Shown in pieces: positions 38,307 through 50,933 of a DNA stretch of 64,000 bases. Position 1 is the first letter of the stretch. Each line of letters begins with the position of its first letter. The position numbers and the translations under genes were made by a program. The DNA is from Amaranthus tricolor (Eukaryota > Streptophyta > Magnoliopsida > Caryophyllales > Amaranthaceae). The stretch is taken from positions 12,174,075 through 12,238,074 of the forward strand of contig NC_080056.1 of assembly GCF_026212465.1 (NCBI RefSeq), written 5' to 3'. Below the pieces are notes generated by a model, which saw only the letters and a list, made by a program, of their open reading frames with translations, did not search any database and had not been told where the DNA came from.

Positions 38307-40182
38307 GATTTCTACAACAATGTAATAAAGTAAAATTAATAGTCTATCAATAAGCAGTAATTAAACAAGTTTAATAATTTATTCAAAATTTTAAAATCCC
38401 CTTTTGAATAAATAACAACTAAGATCCTCTCCCACTGCAGTTAAACGGACTTTGGCCCTGCCTTTAACTATAGTAGTTAAGGTAAGTAAACGTTTTACTA
38501 ATTATAACTAATTATAATTCTTAGTAGATAGATTGATAATTCTTGTTCAATCCTATCTCTTAGTTTCAAAACCCAAAACTTTGTTTTTGATGATTTTGTT
38601 GAGTGAAACCAAACATGAACCTGTAAATTTTCAAAACAAATTTACCCCATATCCCAAGATTTATGAGCAATACCTCGCTTTGGCAGAATGTATTATTCAT
38701 TATCAAAGGCTTATAGGTGTTGTTTGGAAAAACAATAAAACTCAATATTATTTATGGGGATTCAAGTTAATTAGCATGGTTAATATTAAGTGAACACATA
38801 GCATATTTAACCAATACATTAACTTATGCATGCAAAGACCAAAATAAACGCTCAAAGCAAATAAAAGCATGAATAAAAGATGATCTAGTATGGCCCCTAA
38901 AAAAAACTAATCTTCATGAAGCTTCCATGAATTTCCATTGATCACCTTCCTTGAAACTCCTTTCATTTGTGATTACATACTTTGAATAAAAATATTACGA
39001 TACGTAGATCGTATTTAATTACATTCAAAACAAACGATTCGCAGATCGTATATAATTACATTCAAAACAAACGATTCGCAGATCGTATATACTATCCTAA
39101 TTTTATATATAAATTTTGTTTTGGGCCATACTAGTCATAGCATGTCAAAATAATATCAAATATTATAAACGACAATAACAATGTAATATATCAAACTAAA
39201 TGGTCATAACAATTAGCATATAAAATATCCTTTATGTTTAGTCAAACTTAACTAATTTAAGTGAGACTATTTAAGAGCAAAAAAAAATTTATGTTTAGTC
39301 AAACTTAAGTAGTATGACTATATAAAGGAAAAACAAAACAAGCACTATGTAAATCCAATTAAGACTCATTAAAAGGTATTTCACATATGAAATTATTTCA
39401 AAAAAAATAAAAGGTGGTCACCTTCATCCAGCACCATCTTGTAGTGAAAGAAAGAAAACAGTGGCCATGAAGAAGGGAACCCAGCAGACGCCAAAGAACC
39501 CAGCAGCCGCCAAGGAACCCAGCAGCCACCAGCAACCCGCCTCCCTCCGGCCACCATAGACAGCCCGTGGCCAGCGCATACTACCCGTTTTTTTTCCGGT
39601 ATTTGTTTTTTTTTTTTTTTTTTTGATGAATTCGAACAAATTCGAATTGATATACAATTTTTGTGCATGAATGGCTTCAAATTTCAGGAAAAACAGGTTT
39701 TTCGCATTTGAATTTCAATCTAATTGAACAAATTTTGTGTTTTAACAATTAAAATTGAATTGGGGGAAAAACTAGGGTTTGAGCATTTTCGATCCAAAAC
39801 ACTTGAATTCTTAACGAAAAACGCAATTAACAATGAACAAATTTTGTGTTTCATTTCATTGTTTGGATTTCGTGAATAATCAAAGCCCCAAGACAATTAA
39901 CACAAAATATCGAATCTTCATAAAAAAAAACTGATTTTTTTTTTTTTTTTTTTTTTGATGAATTCGAACAAATTCGAATTGTTATACAATATTTGGCATG
40001 AATTCAAACTAGTTTTTCGCATTTATATTTCAATCCAATTGAAATTGAGTATTATGAATAAATTTCTTAATATAAAATATCCGATTTTCATGCAAAAAAA
40101 AACAAAAAAACGGTTGTCTAACTTTCCAGAGAAAAAAAAAAAGATCATATGAATATTATGAATAAGGCTTAACTGATACCAC
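38307..40182 (-). other. 1.9-kb untranslated leader of the young copia element
   Basis: An unusually long leader between primer site and gag. On the element strand it holds, in order, a diverged duplicated block whose copies each contain a hairpin (39961-39980 and 39629-39648) next to long homopolymer runs, a GC-rich patch with imperfect repeats built on AACCCAGCAGCC (39478-39560), and a 37-bp tandem repeat (39017-39090). No credible long ORF. Leaders of active retrotransposons carry packaging and dimerisation signals, so this is where they would be expected. Confidence 0.7.
39017..39090. repeat. 37-bp tandem repeat in the copia leader
   Basis: Two units starting AATTACATTCAAAACA at 39017-39053 and 39054-39090, preceded by a diverged partial unit at about 38997-39016. 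Each unit contains CGATTCGCAGATCG, a short partial palindrome. Confidence 0.85.
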
Positions 40183-40855
40183 TGTTGGGATTCGATGGAT
40201 GCTTAAAGCGGAATTTCAGGAAACACTTTCCTAACATCTATCTCAGGATCATAAACATAATCAAACATATGAATCATATAAAAGGATTAGTCTATATTAC
40301 CTTTGTAGCGTGAAATCCACGAAAATAACGCGATAAGATAATATTGAGAGCCTCAAACGTTGCTCCTCTATTCAGTCTACCGGAATCAATTGAACACCAA
40401 CGTTTGCTAGAACGGAAGAGATTGTTTCTCTTGCTTTTTCTGGTTTTTCAATAACTTTAGATTGAGAATTGTGTATGGTGAGAGTTTAAATAAACATATT
40501 TATAATACTCACATCCATCGTCCCATTATCCCCACTTCTCCACTACTAGCATTATATCCTCATATAATACTAGTAACCTAGGTCAAAAAGAAACCGATTC
40601 TTTTGTTAACCTAATTGGATCGCAAGCCCATACTCCTAATGGGCCCGAGTCATTTACCGTTCAATTGATTCTTTTGTAAGACCTTATAGGATTAATTATA
40701 TTAGTTGTGGTCCAATTATTATTGACCCACCAATTATATTTATTCTCTAGCAAGCAAATATAATTACTAATAATAATTAACTTTATTATCTTCATAAATA
40801 TCCTATATATTTATATTTAGTAATTGTCGGAAATGTCTACGGACATATTCCTTCA
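40183..40855 (-). repeat. 5' LTR (right) of the young copia element
   Basis: 673 bp, same termini as 32817-33489. The initiator-tRNA primer site adjoins it on the inner side. Confidence 0.95.
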
Positions 40856-41349
40856 ATTTTGTGTTCATATTTTTTACATAGGCTGTATCTTAAAGTCGAG
40901 TCAAATCGAATTCGATTATATGATCAGATAGATTTCCGGTCATTGGGTCTGTTTTAAATACCTCTACTATGCAATAATTGCTCTCACTATCTATCATCGC
41001 CTTCTGAGACATAATTGTATACTTGTAAATTATTACTATTATTGTTACAATCAAGTAAACCATTTAAAAGCTCATTATATAATTCTTTAGATGTTTCATT
41101 CAAATTGCTTCATTTGATAGGTTTTTTAGTCGCAACAAGTACGTTCTACAACTGTGCACTGAACTCTTAATTTGTGACCCTAATCGGCCAAGAATTGGTT
41201 AAACCCCAACTCAGTCTAAATGATAAGAAGGTGTCATTCCCAACCTCTTTAAGAGCTTCATGCCCAAGGACCAAAAAAGGATAAACATCTAGAACATGAT
41301 ATAAAACATACAAGTGTGCTTGTAGGCGAGTGTCTCTAAGAGGTGTGAT

Positions 41350-43450
41350 TAATTTTGAAATAATTGTTCCTTTTCCCTCATGTCTTTCTTCGTGTCAAGA
41401 GGTAGGAAGTCTAATAGGTTTTGCTATGGCCATATACTCAACTATGAAATTACCAATCTTATCGCTCACAGTGTCTTGAATCATAATACCCTTAGGTAGT
41501 GCCGAATTCCTCACTTTGATTTGTATAACTCTCATGTGTCTTTCAAAAGGATAACACCGCCTTATAAAAATTGAACATAGAGATGAACCATTATGTCAAA
41601 TAAAGAAGGTGAAAAATAAATCTCAAACTTGCACAATGTTTCAATCACGTTGACTTAAAGAGCATTAAGTTTAAAGGGATCAAGCACTTTACTACATTTT
41701 GTATTGAAGAACGAAAGTAGCTTGGTAACAGCATATCTCACATGTTTTGGAAGTATTCTACAAATTGAAATGGGTAAGAACACTTGCATCATAACGTGAC
41801 AATTGTGAGATTTTATATTTCCCAACTTTAATTCACCATTTAGAGACACAAATCTTTTCATATTAGATGAGTACCCCGACGGAACCTTAATGCCCTACAA
41901 AGACTCATACCCGCTTTCATTCCTTGGACAAGCTAGAGGCAAATAACTCTTATCGTTACTTATCTTCTTTATCCCAATAACTTTTTGTTTGCTCTTTCCC
42001 TTGTTACTGTCACCTTCTTTTTCAACTCTATTTCTTTTCTTACTCATTTTAACCTGTAGCCATTACTCTGGCCGAAGACCCTTTCATTCAAAGTAATCTC
42101 GCACGACCTTAACATCCTTTGTCTTACCCGAAATGTTCCTAAGCGTCTCAAGTATGGCATCACATAATTTTTTCTCATTCTGCATAAAGTGGAGGCAATG
42201 CCTAACCTGTAGATCTCTTTAATATAGAAGCTTCCAAAAGATTCATTCTTTCCTCCATAGTCATTTTTCAGCCCCCAGGCCCTTGCCCTGTTTTACCGAA
42301 TATAGTCTTAACTCCCTTCACTTGTTCGTAAACCTTATAATCAGTTAACAATTAACAAGTTGCACGGTCTTTAACCCACCCCTTGAACGCGTTTTTCTTC
42401 TTAGGATATTGCTGATCACGTGGGAGGAACTTTCGTTGGTGCATAAGTATATGTTTGCACTTAGGAATCTAAGTGGATTCCATGTCATTGATACATATAG
42501 AGCATGCTTTCTTCCCTTTCATTCTTTCTTCCATGTTGTTTCCAAGTTAGTTATGACCCGAGATTAGTAGCAAAAGCATAATGTACTTATGCTTCATGCA
42601 AAGCCAAGAAGGCACATTATAGATAATTAAGAGTACCGACCATATACTATGTTGAGAACTAAGAATGTCGAATGGGTTCATTCCATCTGTACACAGTCCA
42701 AGTCATAAATTACGATCTTCATCCCCAAATGTCTTATGCAAGCAATTAATAGTCTTCTTCTCTAGAGAATCAGCTAGATGTGTGAGCAAGTGACCTTTTT
42801 TCACCATATCTACATGCCACCTCAGATTTGACGCATCTTTCTTTATAGAAACAAGCGCTTGAATCTAGGTATTATTGGAACATAGCATAATATCTTAGTA
42901 GGGGCTCTTTAGCATTTCAAGCCTCTTTATGCTTGTAACCCGATAATCCACACTGCAAACACTCTTCTAAGTTTTCATTTTCATTATGATGCAATACACA
43001 ATCATTCGAACACACATGAATCTTCTGGTACTCTAAGTCAAAAGGACACATGAGCTTTTGACCTAATATGTCAATTTTGGAAGTTCAATTCTATTAGAAA
43101 GCATCTCTCCTACGCTTTTAATAACATTGTGAAACTAGAGACACTTCAATTGAACTTTGACTTAATGTTGTAAATTGTCAACACAAATGTTAGTTTGGTG
43201 AATTTTGTACATCTAGGGTACAAAGGCTTTTAAAAAGCCTCTGTCCACAAGTCAAAACACGAGGACATTTTCTTAACTCTTTCTCGACCGCCTCCATCAT
43301 CTCATCAAACGATCTACATCCTCATTGACATTCTCTTCATCTATCTCATACCCATTATTATTCTCCCCCGTATGAGCAAAGCCTTCTTCATCGTGCACTA
43401 TCTGTGGACCAATTTTTTCTTCGTAAACTACATCTTCACTATCCAAACCC
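41350..43450 (-). pseudogene. CACTA TNP2-like transposase, degraded
   Basis: The element-strand sequence reads in several broken frames. LGLCTDGMNPFDILSSQHS is at about 42660-42710, a hallmark of plant CACTA transposases. KRFVSLNGELKLGNIKSHNCHVMMQVFLPISI is in the short ORF at 41655-41861. A C-terminal part with RCYPFERHMRVIQIKVRN is near 41520-41570. The first two motifs recur almost unchanged in the plus-strand copy at 62755-64000, so both belong to one family. Numerous stops make it inactive. Confidence 0.8.
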
Positions 43451-44650
43451 ATACATGATATTGAGATCTAAACCCACGTTAAAGTACGTGCTCCCTAAGG
43501 ATGTCAACACTATTTACCTTTGATACATTGCCACACTTGACACATGGGCAAAAAAAACTAACCCCTCTTTCTAACTTGATGTTCAGCGACAATACTACAA
43601 AATTCTAATACTCCATCAACAAATTATGACGATTCAATGCTACTATACATACAAGAACGGTCTTTTGTCCTCCTAAGTGAGATTAATTAAAAACAAAATA
43701 AATACGCATAAATCAAAATATATAATTAACCTTAATTAACCAACTAAGTAATAATAATACAACATTTATTTAACCACTATTAACCTTCACATTCTTTAAA
43801 TTATTCAAATTATGTATATTCTAATAAAAAATTACATGTACACAAAAAACCATTTTTTTAACAAAATACACATAAACAAAATAATTAACAAACTAGTAAC
43901 ATAAATTTAAAAAAGTATAAAACTCAAAAATAACTACTACATACATAAGTAAAATCACATGCAAATATAAATAATGATACAACTTTCATTCAAAATTAGT
44001 AGTTACAAACACATAAAAATATCAAAACTAAAACTTGATAAATGAATAGAAATTACTTTGGTATTTAGATGATAATGTTGTGCTTTATAATGGAGTTATG
44101 TTACCTAAAATGGAAAAATAAGAACACAATTAGTACACTATTATTTAAAAAAAAATCCTTAAATACCATCAATGCCGTTTTAGAACAGAAAAATGAAAAA
44201 ATTTAAATGGGAAATTACCTTAAAGTAGTAGCTTGAAGAAGTTTCGTGGGTAGAAAACCTTTAAGCTTGAAAACATTTCATGGGTTGAAGGTTGAAAACG
44301 AACAAGAAGGAAGAAGAATTTCGTGGTTAATTTGTAGAATGAAACTTGAATTTCGAAGAAGAAGAAATCGGGTGAACTTGAAGAAGAAATTTTGTGGGTT
44401 TAAATGAAACTTGAAGAATGAAACAGTAAGAATTTCTGGGGGTGAAGAAAAATGTTTGAAAGAAGAATGGAAAATTTCGTGGGTTGTTCGCTATTGTATA
44501 GGGTCAGAATTTTGAAAGGAAAAAAAAAAGTATGTGCTGCAATTTTCTAGAACCGCAGCATATACCCTATATTTTTTTTCCTCTTTTTTATTCAATTACT
44601 TTTATGTTGCGTAATTAAATAATCGTAGCATATGTTGCATGGTAGATAGC
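43451..44650. other. AT-rich 5' part of the CACTA element
   Basis: No ORF. Low-complexity A-rich sequence (43680-44150), then a GAAGAAG-rich stretch (44220-44500), then the subterminal repeat zone. Confidence 0.5.
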
Positions 44651-44815
44651 TTTTTTCCCACTAGCGTATATGGGATAGAATGTTTGTTTGTTAAGAAGAT
44701 TTACAAATAAAAGATGGATGTAGCAGAGATAAAAATGGTGAGATGGATGTGCAGTAAAATCAATGATGGATAGAATCCAGAATCAAGTGTTCAGTGAGAT
44801 TCTAGGTGTTATCCC

Positions 44816-45368
44816 CTTATTCGCTAAGATGCGTGAAAATAGATTAAGATGATTTGAGCCTTTATAAAAGGTTTTTCACATTCGTTAAACTAAACCTTTA
44901 TCAAAAAATATTTATAAAACACCCTAGACACTACACAAGTATAGTGGGAGTAGGGGATCGAACCACGAGGACAAGGAAAGCTAAACTTAAGCACTTAATA
45001 TAGAAGGGTTTATGAGAATTGGGTGTATAAAAGCTAAAACTAATGACGAAAATAATAAAGTAAGACAAAAAACAATGTAAATTAAAGAAAGACAAACGAG
45101 GATACATTAGGTCCACCCTAGAAAAGCCAGTTTTCACAAAAGATGAACTACGTCAAGGGAGATCATATAATGAATAATCTATAGCGAGAGGAAGTTGGTG
45201 ATCCCACAAACCACATGAATGACCTATAATCGCCCTGTGTCTCCTAAGGAGTGGCAGGATAAGATTTGTATTGAGTGTCAACTAACAAGCATCATGAACC
45301 TCACCCTAATCCTATAACATGAAGAACAAGACCATTCTTAGGGTTTCACTAATCAAACCTATAGACAG
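44816..45368 (-). repeat. Dispersed LTR-like repeat, copy 1
   Basis: Homologous to 54143-54696. Shared blocks include GTGGGAGTAGGGGATCGAACCAC (GTAAGTCGGGGGTCAAACCAC in copy 2), GTCAAGGGAGATC, the GACCTATAATC / TGTCTCCTA.GGAGTGGC block, and AGGGTTTCACTAATCAAA. The style resembles LTRs of large Ty3/gypsy elements, but I see no termini or duplication, so the class is open. A SIRE-type LTR fragment adjoins it at 45369. Confidence 0.6.
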
Positions 45369-46450
45369 TGTTAGAGATGGAAACGACAACAAGAGGGGGG
45401 GGTGAATTGTTGTTTTAATAAGTTTAAGCGTTTTTGCCCTATTTTTGCGGAATTAGATTGAACAATTAAAATTTAAACTTAATGCGAAAAAGTAAAAGAG
45501 ACAACACAATTTTACGTGGAAACCTTCTAGGCGTAAAAGAAGGAAAAACCACGACCCCTCGGGATTTCAAAACTCTCCAATATGTTTTAGGCAATTCGTT
45601 ACAATTACATAAAACAACTTGCTTCACTCGAAGCTTCTCTAACTAGGCCAACTTCTCTTTCTCTTGCTTCACTTGAAGCTTCTCTCTTAGCTTTACTCAA
45701 AGCTATTCTCTTCTCTAGCTTCACTCGAAGCTTTCTAATTCTCCCCTACACTTACCTAAGTCTAGTTACAACAATTCTCTCAAAACCCTTTACAAGGATA
45801 AATTCTCTAAAGATAAAATTAAAGAGTTGCACAAGAAAATATTATAAATTAATTGGCAATTTTTGAACAAAATATTTCTTGTTAATTTTATCAATCTCTC
45901 GTATGAATTTTTATGGCTCATACGCATGCAATTTGAGAAATAAACAAGTCACCTATTTATAGTGTTTATTTAGCTAGTAATAAGGAAATGACTACCCACT
46001 ATTTCCTTATCCCTAAAATTAAGGAGAATAATATTGAACTTGAATTACAAGAGTAAAACTCACGGTTAAACACCTGTACTTATTCCCATAACAAAGGAGA
46101 AATAAATGGAAGCTTGATGCTCAAACAAAAAGCTACGGTTCCCCTTTTTCTAATAATAATAGGTAAGTTAGTTTTTCATTAATTAGATCCAAAATATAAG
46201 TCTTTTAAAAAGGAGAAAATAAGGAGAGAAATATTCCACACTTTGAAAATCACACGATTATTTTTAAGGTGGTTATAAAATATTTTGCCAATTAACTTAA
46301 TTATTAAATAATGCAACAAATTAATTTTAACTAATACTTATTCAGACTCTAGTCTAGGAACAATGTATTGTTTCCATTTTCCAGTAACGTCAGATCGTCA
46401 AACTTGGGAACAGTAGACCTCCTGTCTACATTTGACATCCTAAGCGATAT
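45369..46450 (-). repeat. Fragment of SIRE-type LTR, reverse orientation
   Basis: Its left end TGTTAGAGATGG plus a run of G is the complement of the 3' end of the LTR at 7956-9461. Homology runs, with many differences, to about 46450, equivalent to LTR position ~8120, where an (AAT)n tract takes over. The four GCTT...GAAGC hairpins are present at about 45622-45733. It is either a solo LTR whose 5' part was lost or the end of a deleted element. Confidence 0.85.
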
Positions 46451-46557
46451 ACCTTATTTAACTTACTTAAATAATTAATATTAAAATAATAAAAATACAA
46501 AAAATATAATAAAATAATTGTAATAATAATAAAACAAATTAATATTAAATAATAAGA

Positions 46558-46558
46558 A

Positions 46559-46635
<77 letters not shown>

Positions 46636-46646
46636 CAAAAATTAAT

Positions 46647-46696
<50 letters not shown>

Positions 46697-46762
46697 CAAA
46701 TAATATTAATAATAATAATAATATTATTATAATAATATTAATAATAATATTAATAATAATAA
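46558..46762. repeat. (AAT)n microsatellite
   Basis: Nearly pure AAT arrays at 46558-46631 and 46650-46693, then degenerate AAT/ATT to 46762. ORFs of pure Leu across it are artefacts. Confidence 0.97.
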
Positions 46763-46868
46763 TTTACTAAGACGTATGATAATTTAAATAATAATGTAAA
46801 AAAAAAACAGAAAAAAAATCGCACAAAAACCGCGAGCAGACCACGGTGCAGTCGTACAAATCGTGCGA

Positions 46869-46989
46869 GTGAACCGTGGTTCAGTCGCACAAAACGTGCG
46901 ACTGGACCACGGTCCACTTGCACGTTTTGTGCGACTCAACCACGGTTCACTCACCCAGTTTTGTGCGACTCAACCACGGTTCACTCACC
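46869..46989. repeat. 31-bp inverted repeat with adjoining tandem copies (cruciform-prone)
   Basis: The left arm 46869-46899 is the complement of the right arm 46920-46950 with one mismatch. The 20-bp spacer contains the palindrome GGACCACGGTCC. The right-arm sequence is then repeated in direct orientation at about 46958-46989 (TTTTGTGCGACTCAACCACG...). The core alternates GAACCGTGGTTC-like and GTGCGAC motifs. A transcript would form a long hairpin. Confidence 0.85.
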
Positions 46990-47796
46990 TAGTTTTTGCG
47001 ACTTCCTTTTTTTTAAAAAAAAATACACCGATTCAAATCGATTAAAGTACGTACAGGATCCGATTCATTGTCGCTTTCGTTAGCCATAGTAAATCGATTC
47101 CAACTAACAGCTTGTTTAAAATCGAAGAACGTCTTTAGAGTGTATTTAGAGAGATAGTACCGTGTTTGAATTCGTATATCATACAAGGGCGCGTCTGAAA
47201 ATTCAATATATATAAGGTCGCGATAAAAATGTTCGAGATTACGTTTAAACTTTAAATTTAATGTTTTTAAAGTGATAATAGTATTATTAAGTGCGATTTA
47301 CATTTGTTAAACAAGTTTTAAATTCAGGGGGCAAATTCGTAATTTCATTAGGGGTGGCGATAAAATAAAAAATATGACGATATATAACAATGCCCAATAA
47401 TTATTCCATCAACGTGATGTACAACTCTGAATGGTCTTCCGAATGGCTTTTTATTCAAAAATATGATATATCATTAAAATACTAACAAACAAAATAATTG
47501 CACAAAATACAGTCAAGTAGAGTACAGTTATTTCAAAAAAAATTAAAAAAATTAAAAAATATACCCTACATCCTTCTCATTTTTAGACTACTTTACATTT
47601 AAAGCCTTTTTTCTTTCGACAATGATCTCATTTTCATATTTCATCAACAAATTTATACTTCTCGTCTCAACCAGTCATTTCTATCTTTCAATTGAATTTT
47701 CATAATCTTCAACCTAATTTTTCCTTCCATTCTTTTTACAAAAAGTTCAAAATGAGAGGAATATATCAGGAGCCATTGATTCTTAGATGGTTATTT
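46990..47796. other. AT-rich sequence downstream of the F-box gene
   Basis: Probably includes the F-box gene 3' UTR (minus-strand gene ends at 47797). No other feature recognised. Confidence 0.5.
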
Positions 47797-50406
47797 TCAT
47801 ACCTTCCCTTCCTTATATTTTGGTCTAATCTCAATTCCTTCAACAAGCAAGCCACCTTTCCAATTCCCAGCCTTCACCTCCAATACTGAAAACTCCACTT
47901 CTCCATCTTCATCTTCACCAGTCGAAAACTCTCCAATTTTTATCTCCTGCCACTCGTCTAATCGGTCTTTTGGAAGCTTAGTCTCGTCTTCTCTCTCACC
48001 TTGTCGCAATCTTGTTACAGGTGCCAAGAACTGGTTGAAAATACCTATCCTCGGTATGAGTTGGTACCTATCCCGAGACACCAAATAGACATCCCGCGTT
48101 TCCACTTTCCCAGCAGCAGTTTGAACTACAACCTCCACCGGGGTGTAAAACCCAAAGGCTTCAGGTTTCATCTTGAAAACAAGATAAGCAGCATATTCCG
48201 TGTTTGTCGATAGTAGAGAGGTTTTCATTTTCCCTTTTATTTCAAGCCAGCAAACAGTAACAAGCTCTGCAACTTCAGAAAACCTGTTCATTTTTACATA
48301 CAACAAAATTAACATAATCCCGTTTGAGAGAAAAACTTTGCAAATATTTATAGAAAATAAAAATATAAAAAGTTCAACTTTAACCTTGACTTGGACTCAG
48401 GATTCCATGCCCAATATCTTGGTGTATCACTCCATGTAATGGCGAGATTTCTTGCAGAAATCATAAAACACTTCTTCCCAGTTGATTTATCCAACGAAAA
48501 ACTCTGATCAATAACAAGTAGTATAAAGGAACATCAGAAGATGCATCAATTTAAAATTTTACAGTTCTATACTGCTATGCCAACAATAGATACCTTATGT
48601 CTGAAATAATCATAATCGAAAACATGTCATGACCCAATTCTAAAGTCTTTAAGAAACTCCCCCAAACTAATCAAACATTGATTCATCACTACAACTTACC
48701 TTACACAGCCCAACATATTTTGAGAGAAATTAAGATTATCCAGAGAAATAATGTAGTCTTCTTTTAAGGATATGGGTTGCTGTTTTGTGTACAATGATGA
48801 AGATAGAAATATTGCATTTTAAACAGATATGACGAATTCTACAAAAAGTGCTAGAACCTCAAAAACATCTACAAAACAGAGCAGCCAATATATGTATCTA
48901 ATCTACACAGTTTGGTCACCGACCCACAAAAGTAAAAAAAAAAAAAAAAAAAAAAACATGGTGTATTATAATCCACACTTAATTCTTGTATTGTTATTAA
49001 TACACTACAACGATTTAAAATATAGGAAAGAGAAAGAAAAAGAAAAAGTTGCATCCTTGTTTGTATGAAAACTTTCTTTTTCCAAAGAGCTTTTTGAAAC
49101 AAGTACAAAGTTAAAGAAGATCTAGCTAGCATATCTAATAGTTTTACATTGAGCAGAAAAGTAAACTCCACAACAGTTTCAAAAAGGTGAGTCAAAATCA
49201 AAAACCTGATCAACTTACCACTAACAAAAGTCATTTTCCCACTAATATCCCGCATAATAAAAACTCTAAAATCCACCCTTTCATTTCTCTTTGGCGCCAT
49301 ACTAACACATTAAATTAAACTTAAATTTCAAATAATTGAAGTTACACTCCATATATAGTTCCATTACTTACAATTTTTCACTACTGTACCAATGTTCCTA
49401 TCATCCCAACGCCATTGAATAGCTCTCGGCAAGTTTAGTATTTCGATGTCAGCATAGCATGATTGGTGACTACAAAGAGGATTTTTAGTATTCAAGCTAA
49501 TGAATTATTAATCTTTCATCTCTATGAAATTGCACTATTTGGTAGAAGAAATCTCACAAAATTGGCTCAATTCAAGGAAACAAACTATAAGTGATAAAGG
49601 GAGTACTTACTGAGTGTTGAATTATTTCTCATTGTATACATCGAAATATACGCTTATAACTTGGAGAGATAATGAATAATTAAACATGGAAAAATTCTAA
49701 TATACCGGTGAATGGTGACTTTTTGAGAAGACAGGTAGGTACATTTTTTCCTGGCTATTCACCTAAAAAATCAGTGGAAATGTGGAATCCAACCAAGTTC
49801 AATTTTTCAGTATTTTATCCTATAATAATAAACCATCAAAAACATAAATATACAAATAAGAATCACATAGTAAATCTAATCAGGAATGAACAACTATAAC
49901 ATTTATATATAACCAAAAAAAATGTAAGTACAGCTTTAATACAATAGATCGCGATTAAAAATTCATCATATAAATGATTATAATAATCAAAATTTTGAGG
50001 AACGTAATTGAATATCAATTGATGAATTAAGGAAAAAACGAAATATAATTACCATAGCACCGTCATCGATTAGGAGTGGAAAATCAGCAAGACGCATAAA
50101 AAGTTGCTTTTTAGAGAGAGAATTGAAGAGAGATTGAGCAGTAACGGCTTTCTCAAGAAAAAGATGGCAATCAGAGGGCAGAAAACGGTCCCAAACAGAA
50201 TCAGAATCAGCAGCAGACTTGAAGATAGCAGAGATGGAAGCAAAACGACAGGCATCACGAGGAGTAGTGAAGGAAAAAACAGATGCGATACATCCTTCAG
50301 GTAAGAGATTAAAATCGATGCCGTAGAAGATGTTATGTTGTGTATGTGAATCGTCTTCTTCCCGTATTCCTGCCATTTTCAATCCTCGTTGTTCTTCCAT
50401 CAACAA
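47797..50406 (-). CDS. F-box protein with PP2 (phloem protein 2) lectin-like domain, PP2-B type
   Basis: Three exons on the minus strand: 50406-50053, 48503-48385 and 48283-47797, with GT-AG introns, join to 319 residues, a normal length for this family. The N-terminal F-box reads LPEGCIASVFSFTTPRDACRFASIS; the F-box recruits SKP1 into an SCF ubiquitin ligase. KKCFMISARNLAITWSDTPRYW (exon 2) is the start of the PP2 domain, which continues as EVAELVTVCWLEIKGKMKTSLLS, YAAYLVFKMK, and ends VLEVKAGNWKGGLLVEGIEIRPK. PP2 domains can bind glycans. The first ATG (50406) is followed by in-frame ATGs at codons 3 and 11, so the exact start is open. The exons have no lesion I can see. Substrate unknown. 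Confidence 0.92.
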
Positions 50407-50933
50407 ATTATTATTATTATTAAGAAAAGGAAACGAAAAATATTAAACTCAAAAGAAGAAAATTTTGAATTTGTGTTTATGAATTGGGATGATAGAGATG
50501 AGAGGGATTATTGTTGGAACTCGGTGGGATGTTTTTATAGGCGGTGATCACTGAAGAGGTTGGCAAAGCTTAGGGATTAAGTTTGTGAGTTGCGATTTTA
50601 AATAAGGGGATAAAAAGGGGATCTGATTCAAAGGTTGGGAAAAGAGGGATTAGATTCACATTTTTGTATTTCTCTTTTATCCTTCATGTTTTATTAATTA
50701 AATATTATTATTATTATAATCAATCAAACTTTACTTCTCCCCAAATACTATATGTTCAAGTGTTTGCCAAAAGGTTGATTTTCAAAGGTTGATTTTCAAC
50801 CTATGCTCTCTCATTTTTTAGTTTAAAAAATTATAGCAATAAAATTTTTTTGAAAATTTCACATGGTAGCATCGAACTTTCATGAAACGCCAGTGGTAGT
50901 ATGTTTGTAAGATTTTTTCACATATTAGCATTC
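50407..50933 (-). promoter_or_regulatory. Upstream region of the F-box gene
   Basis: AT-rich sequence before the minus-strand start codon. I see no decisive TATA or regulatory motif. Probable promoter by position only. Confidence 0.3.

Larger units (their letters stand above)
32817..40855 (-). mobile_element. Young, apparently complete Ty1/copia retrotransposon
   Basis: An 8,039-bp element. LTRs at 32817-33489 and 40183-40855 are both 673 bp and I see no difference between them on reading. The duplication ATTTT flanks it at 32812-32816 and 40856-40860. The element-strand primer site GTGGTATCAG at 40173-40182 matches the initiator tRNA-Met complement apart from a leading base. A purine tract (AAGTGGGAGA) adjoins the 3' LTR at 33490-33502. 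One uninterrupted 1,347-codon gag-pol frame is present. All parts needed for retrotransposition are visible, so recent or current activity is plausible. Confidence 0.95.
40861..44666 (-). mobile_element. Decayed CACTA (En/Spm) DNA transposon
   Basis: Minus-strand fragments of a TNP2-type transposase fill 41350-43450. At the right end, TTTTTTCCCACTAG followed by CG (44651-44666) resembles a CACTA terminus CACTAGTGGGAAAAAA read from the other strand with one change in the last bases. Subterminal repeats built on GCAGCATATAC and CGTAGCATATG cluster at 44540-44650, as is usual for this superfamily. The left terminus was not found; it may be lost near the copia insertion. Confidence 0.65.

Noticed and set aside
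34218..38325. Many plus-strand ORFs over the copia gag-pol (for example 34492-34944, 35857-36213)
   Set aside because: Shadows of the intact minus-strand 1,347-codon frame.
39393..39680. 95-codon minus-strand ORF in the copia leader as an extra gene
   Set aside because: It reads through a poly-Lys run and a GC-rich repeat with no recognisable domain. At most an upstream ORF of the element RNA.
46426..46638. Poly-leucine ORF
   Set aside because: Translation of the (AAT)n microsatellite.
46863..47045. 60-codon ORF across the inverted repeat
   Set aside because: Its peptide repeats mirror the DNA repeats; no start context or homology supports a gene.
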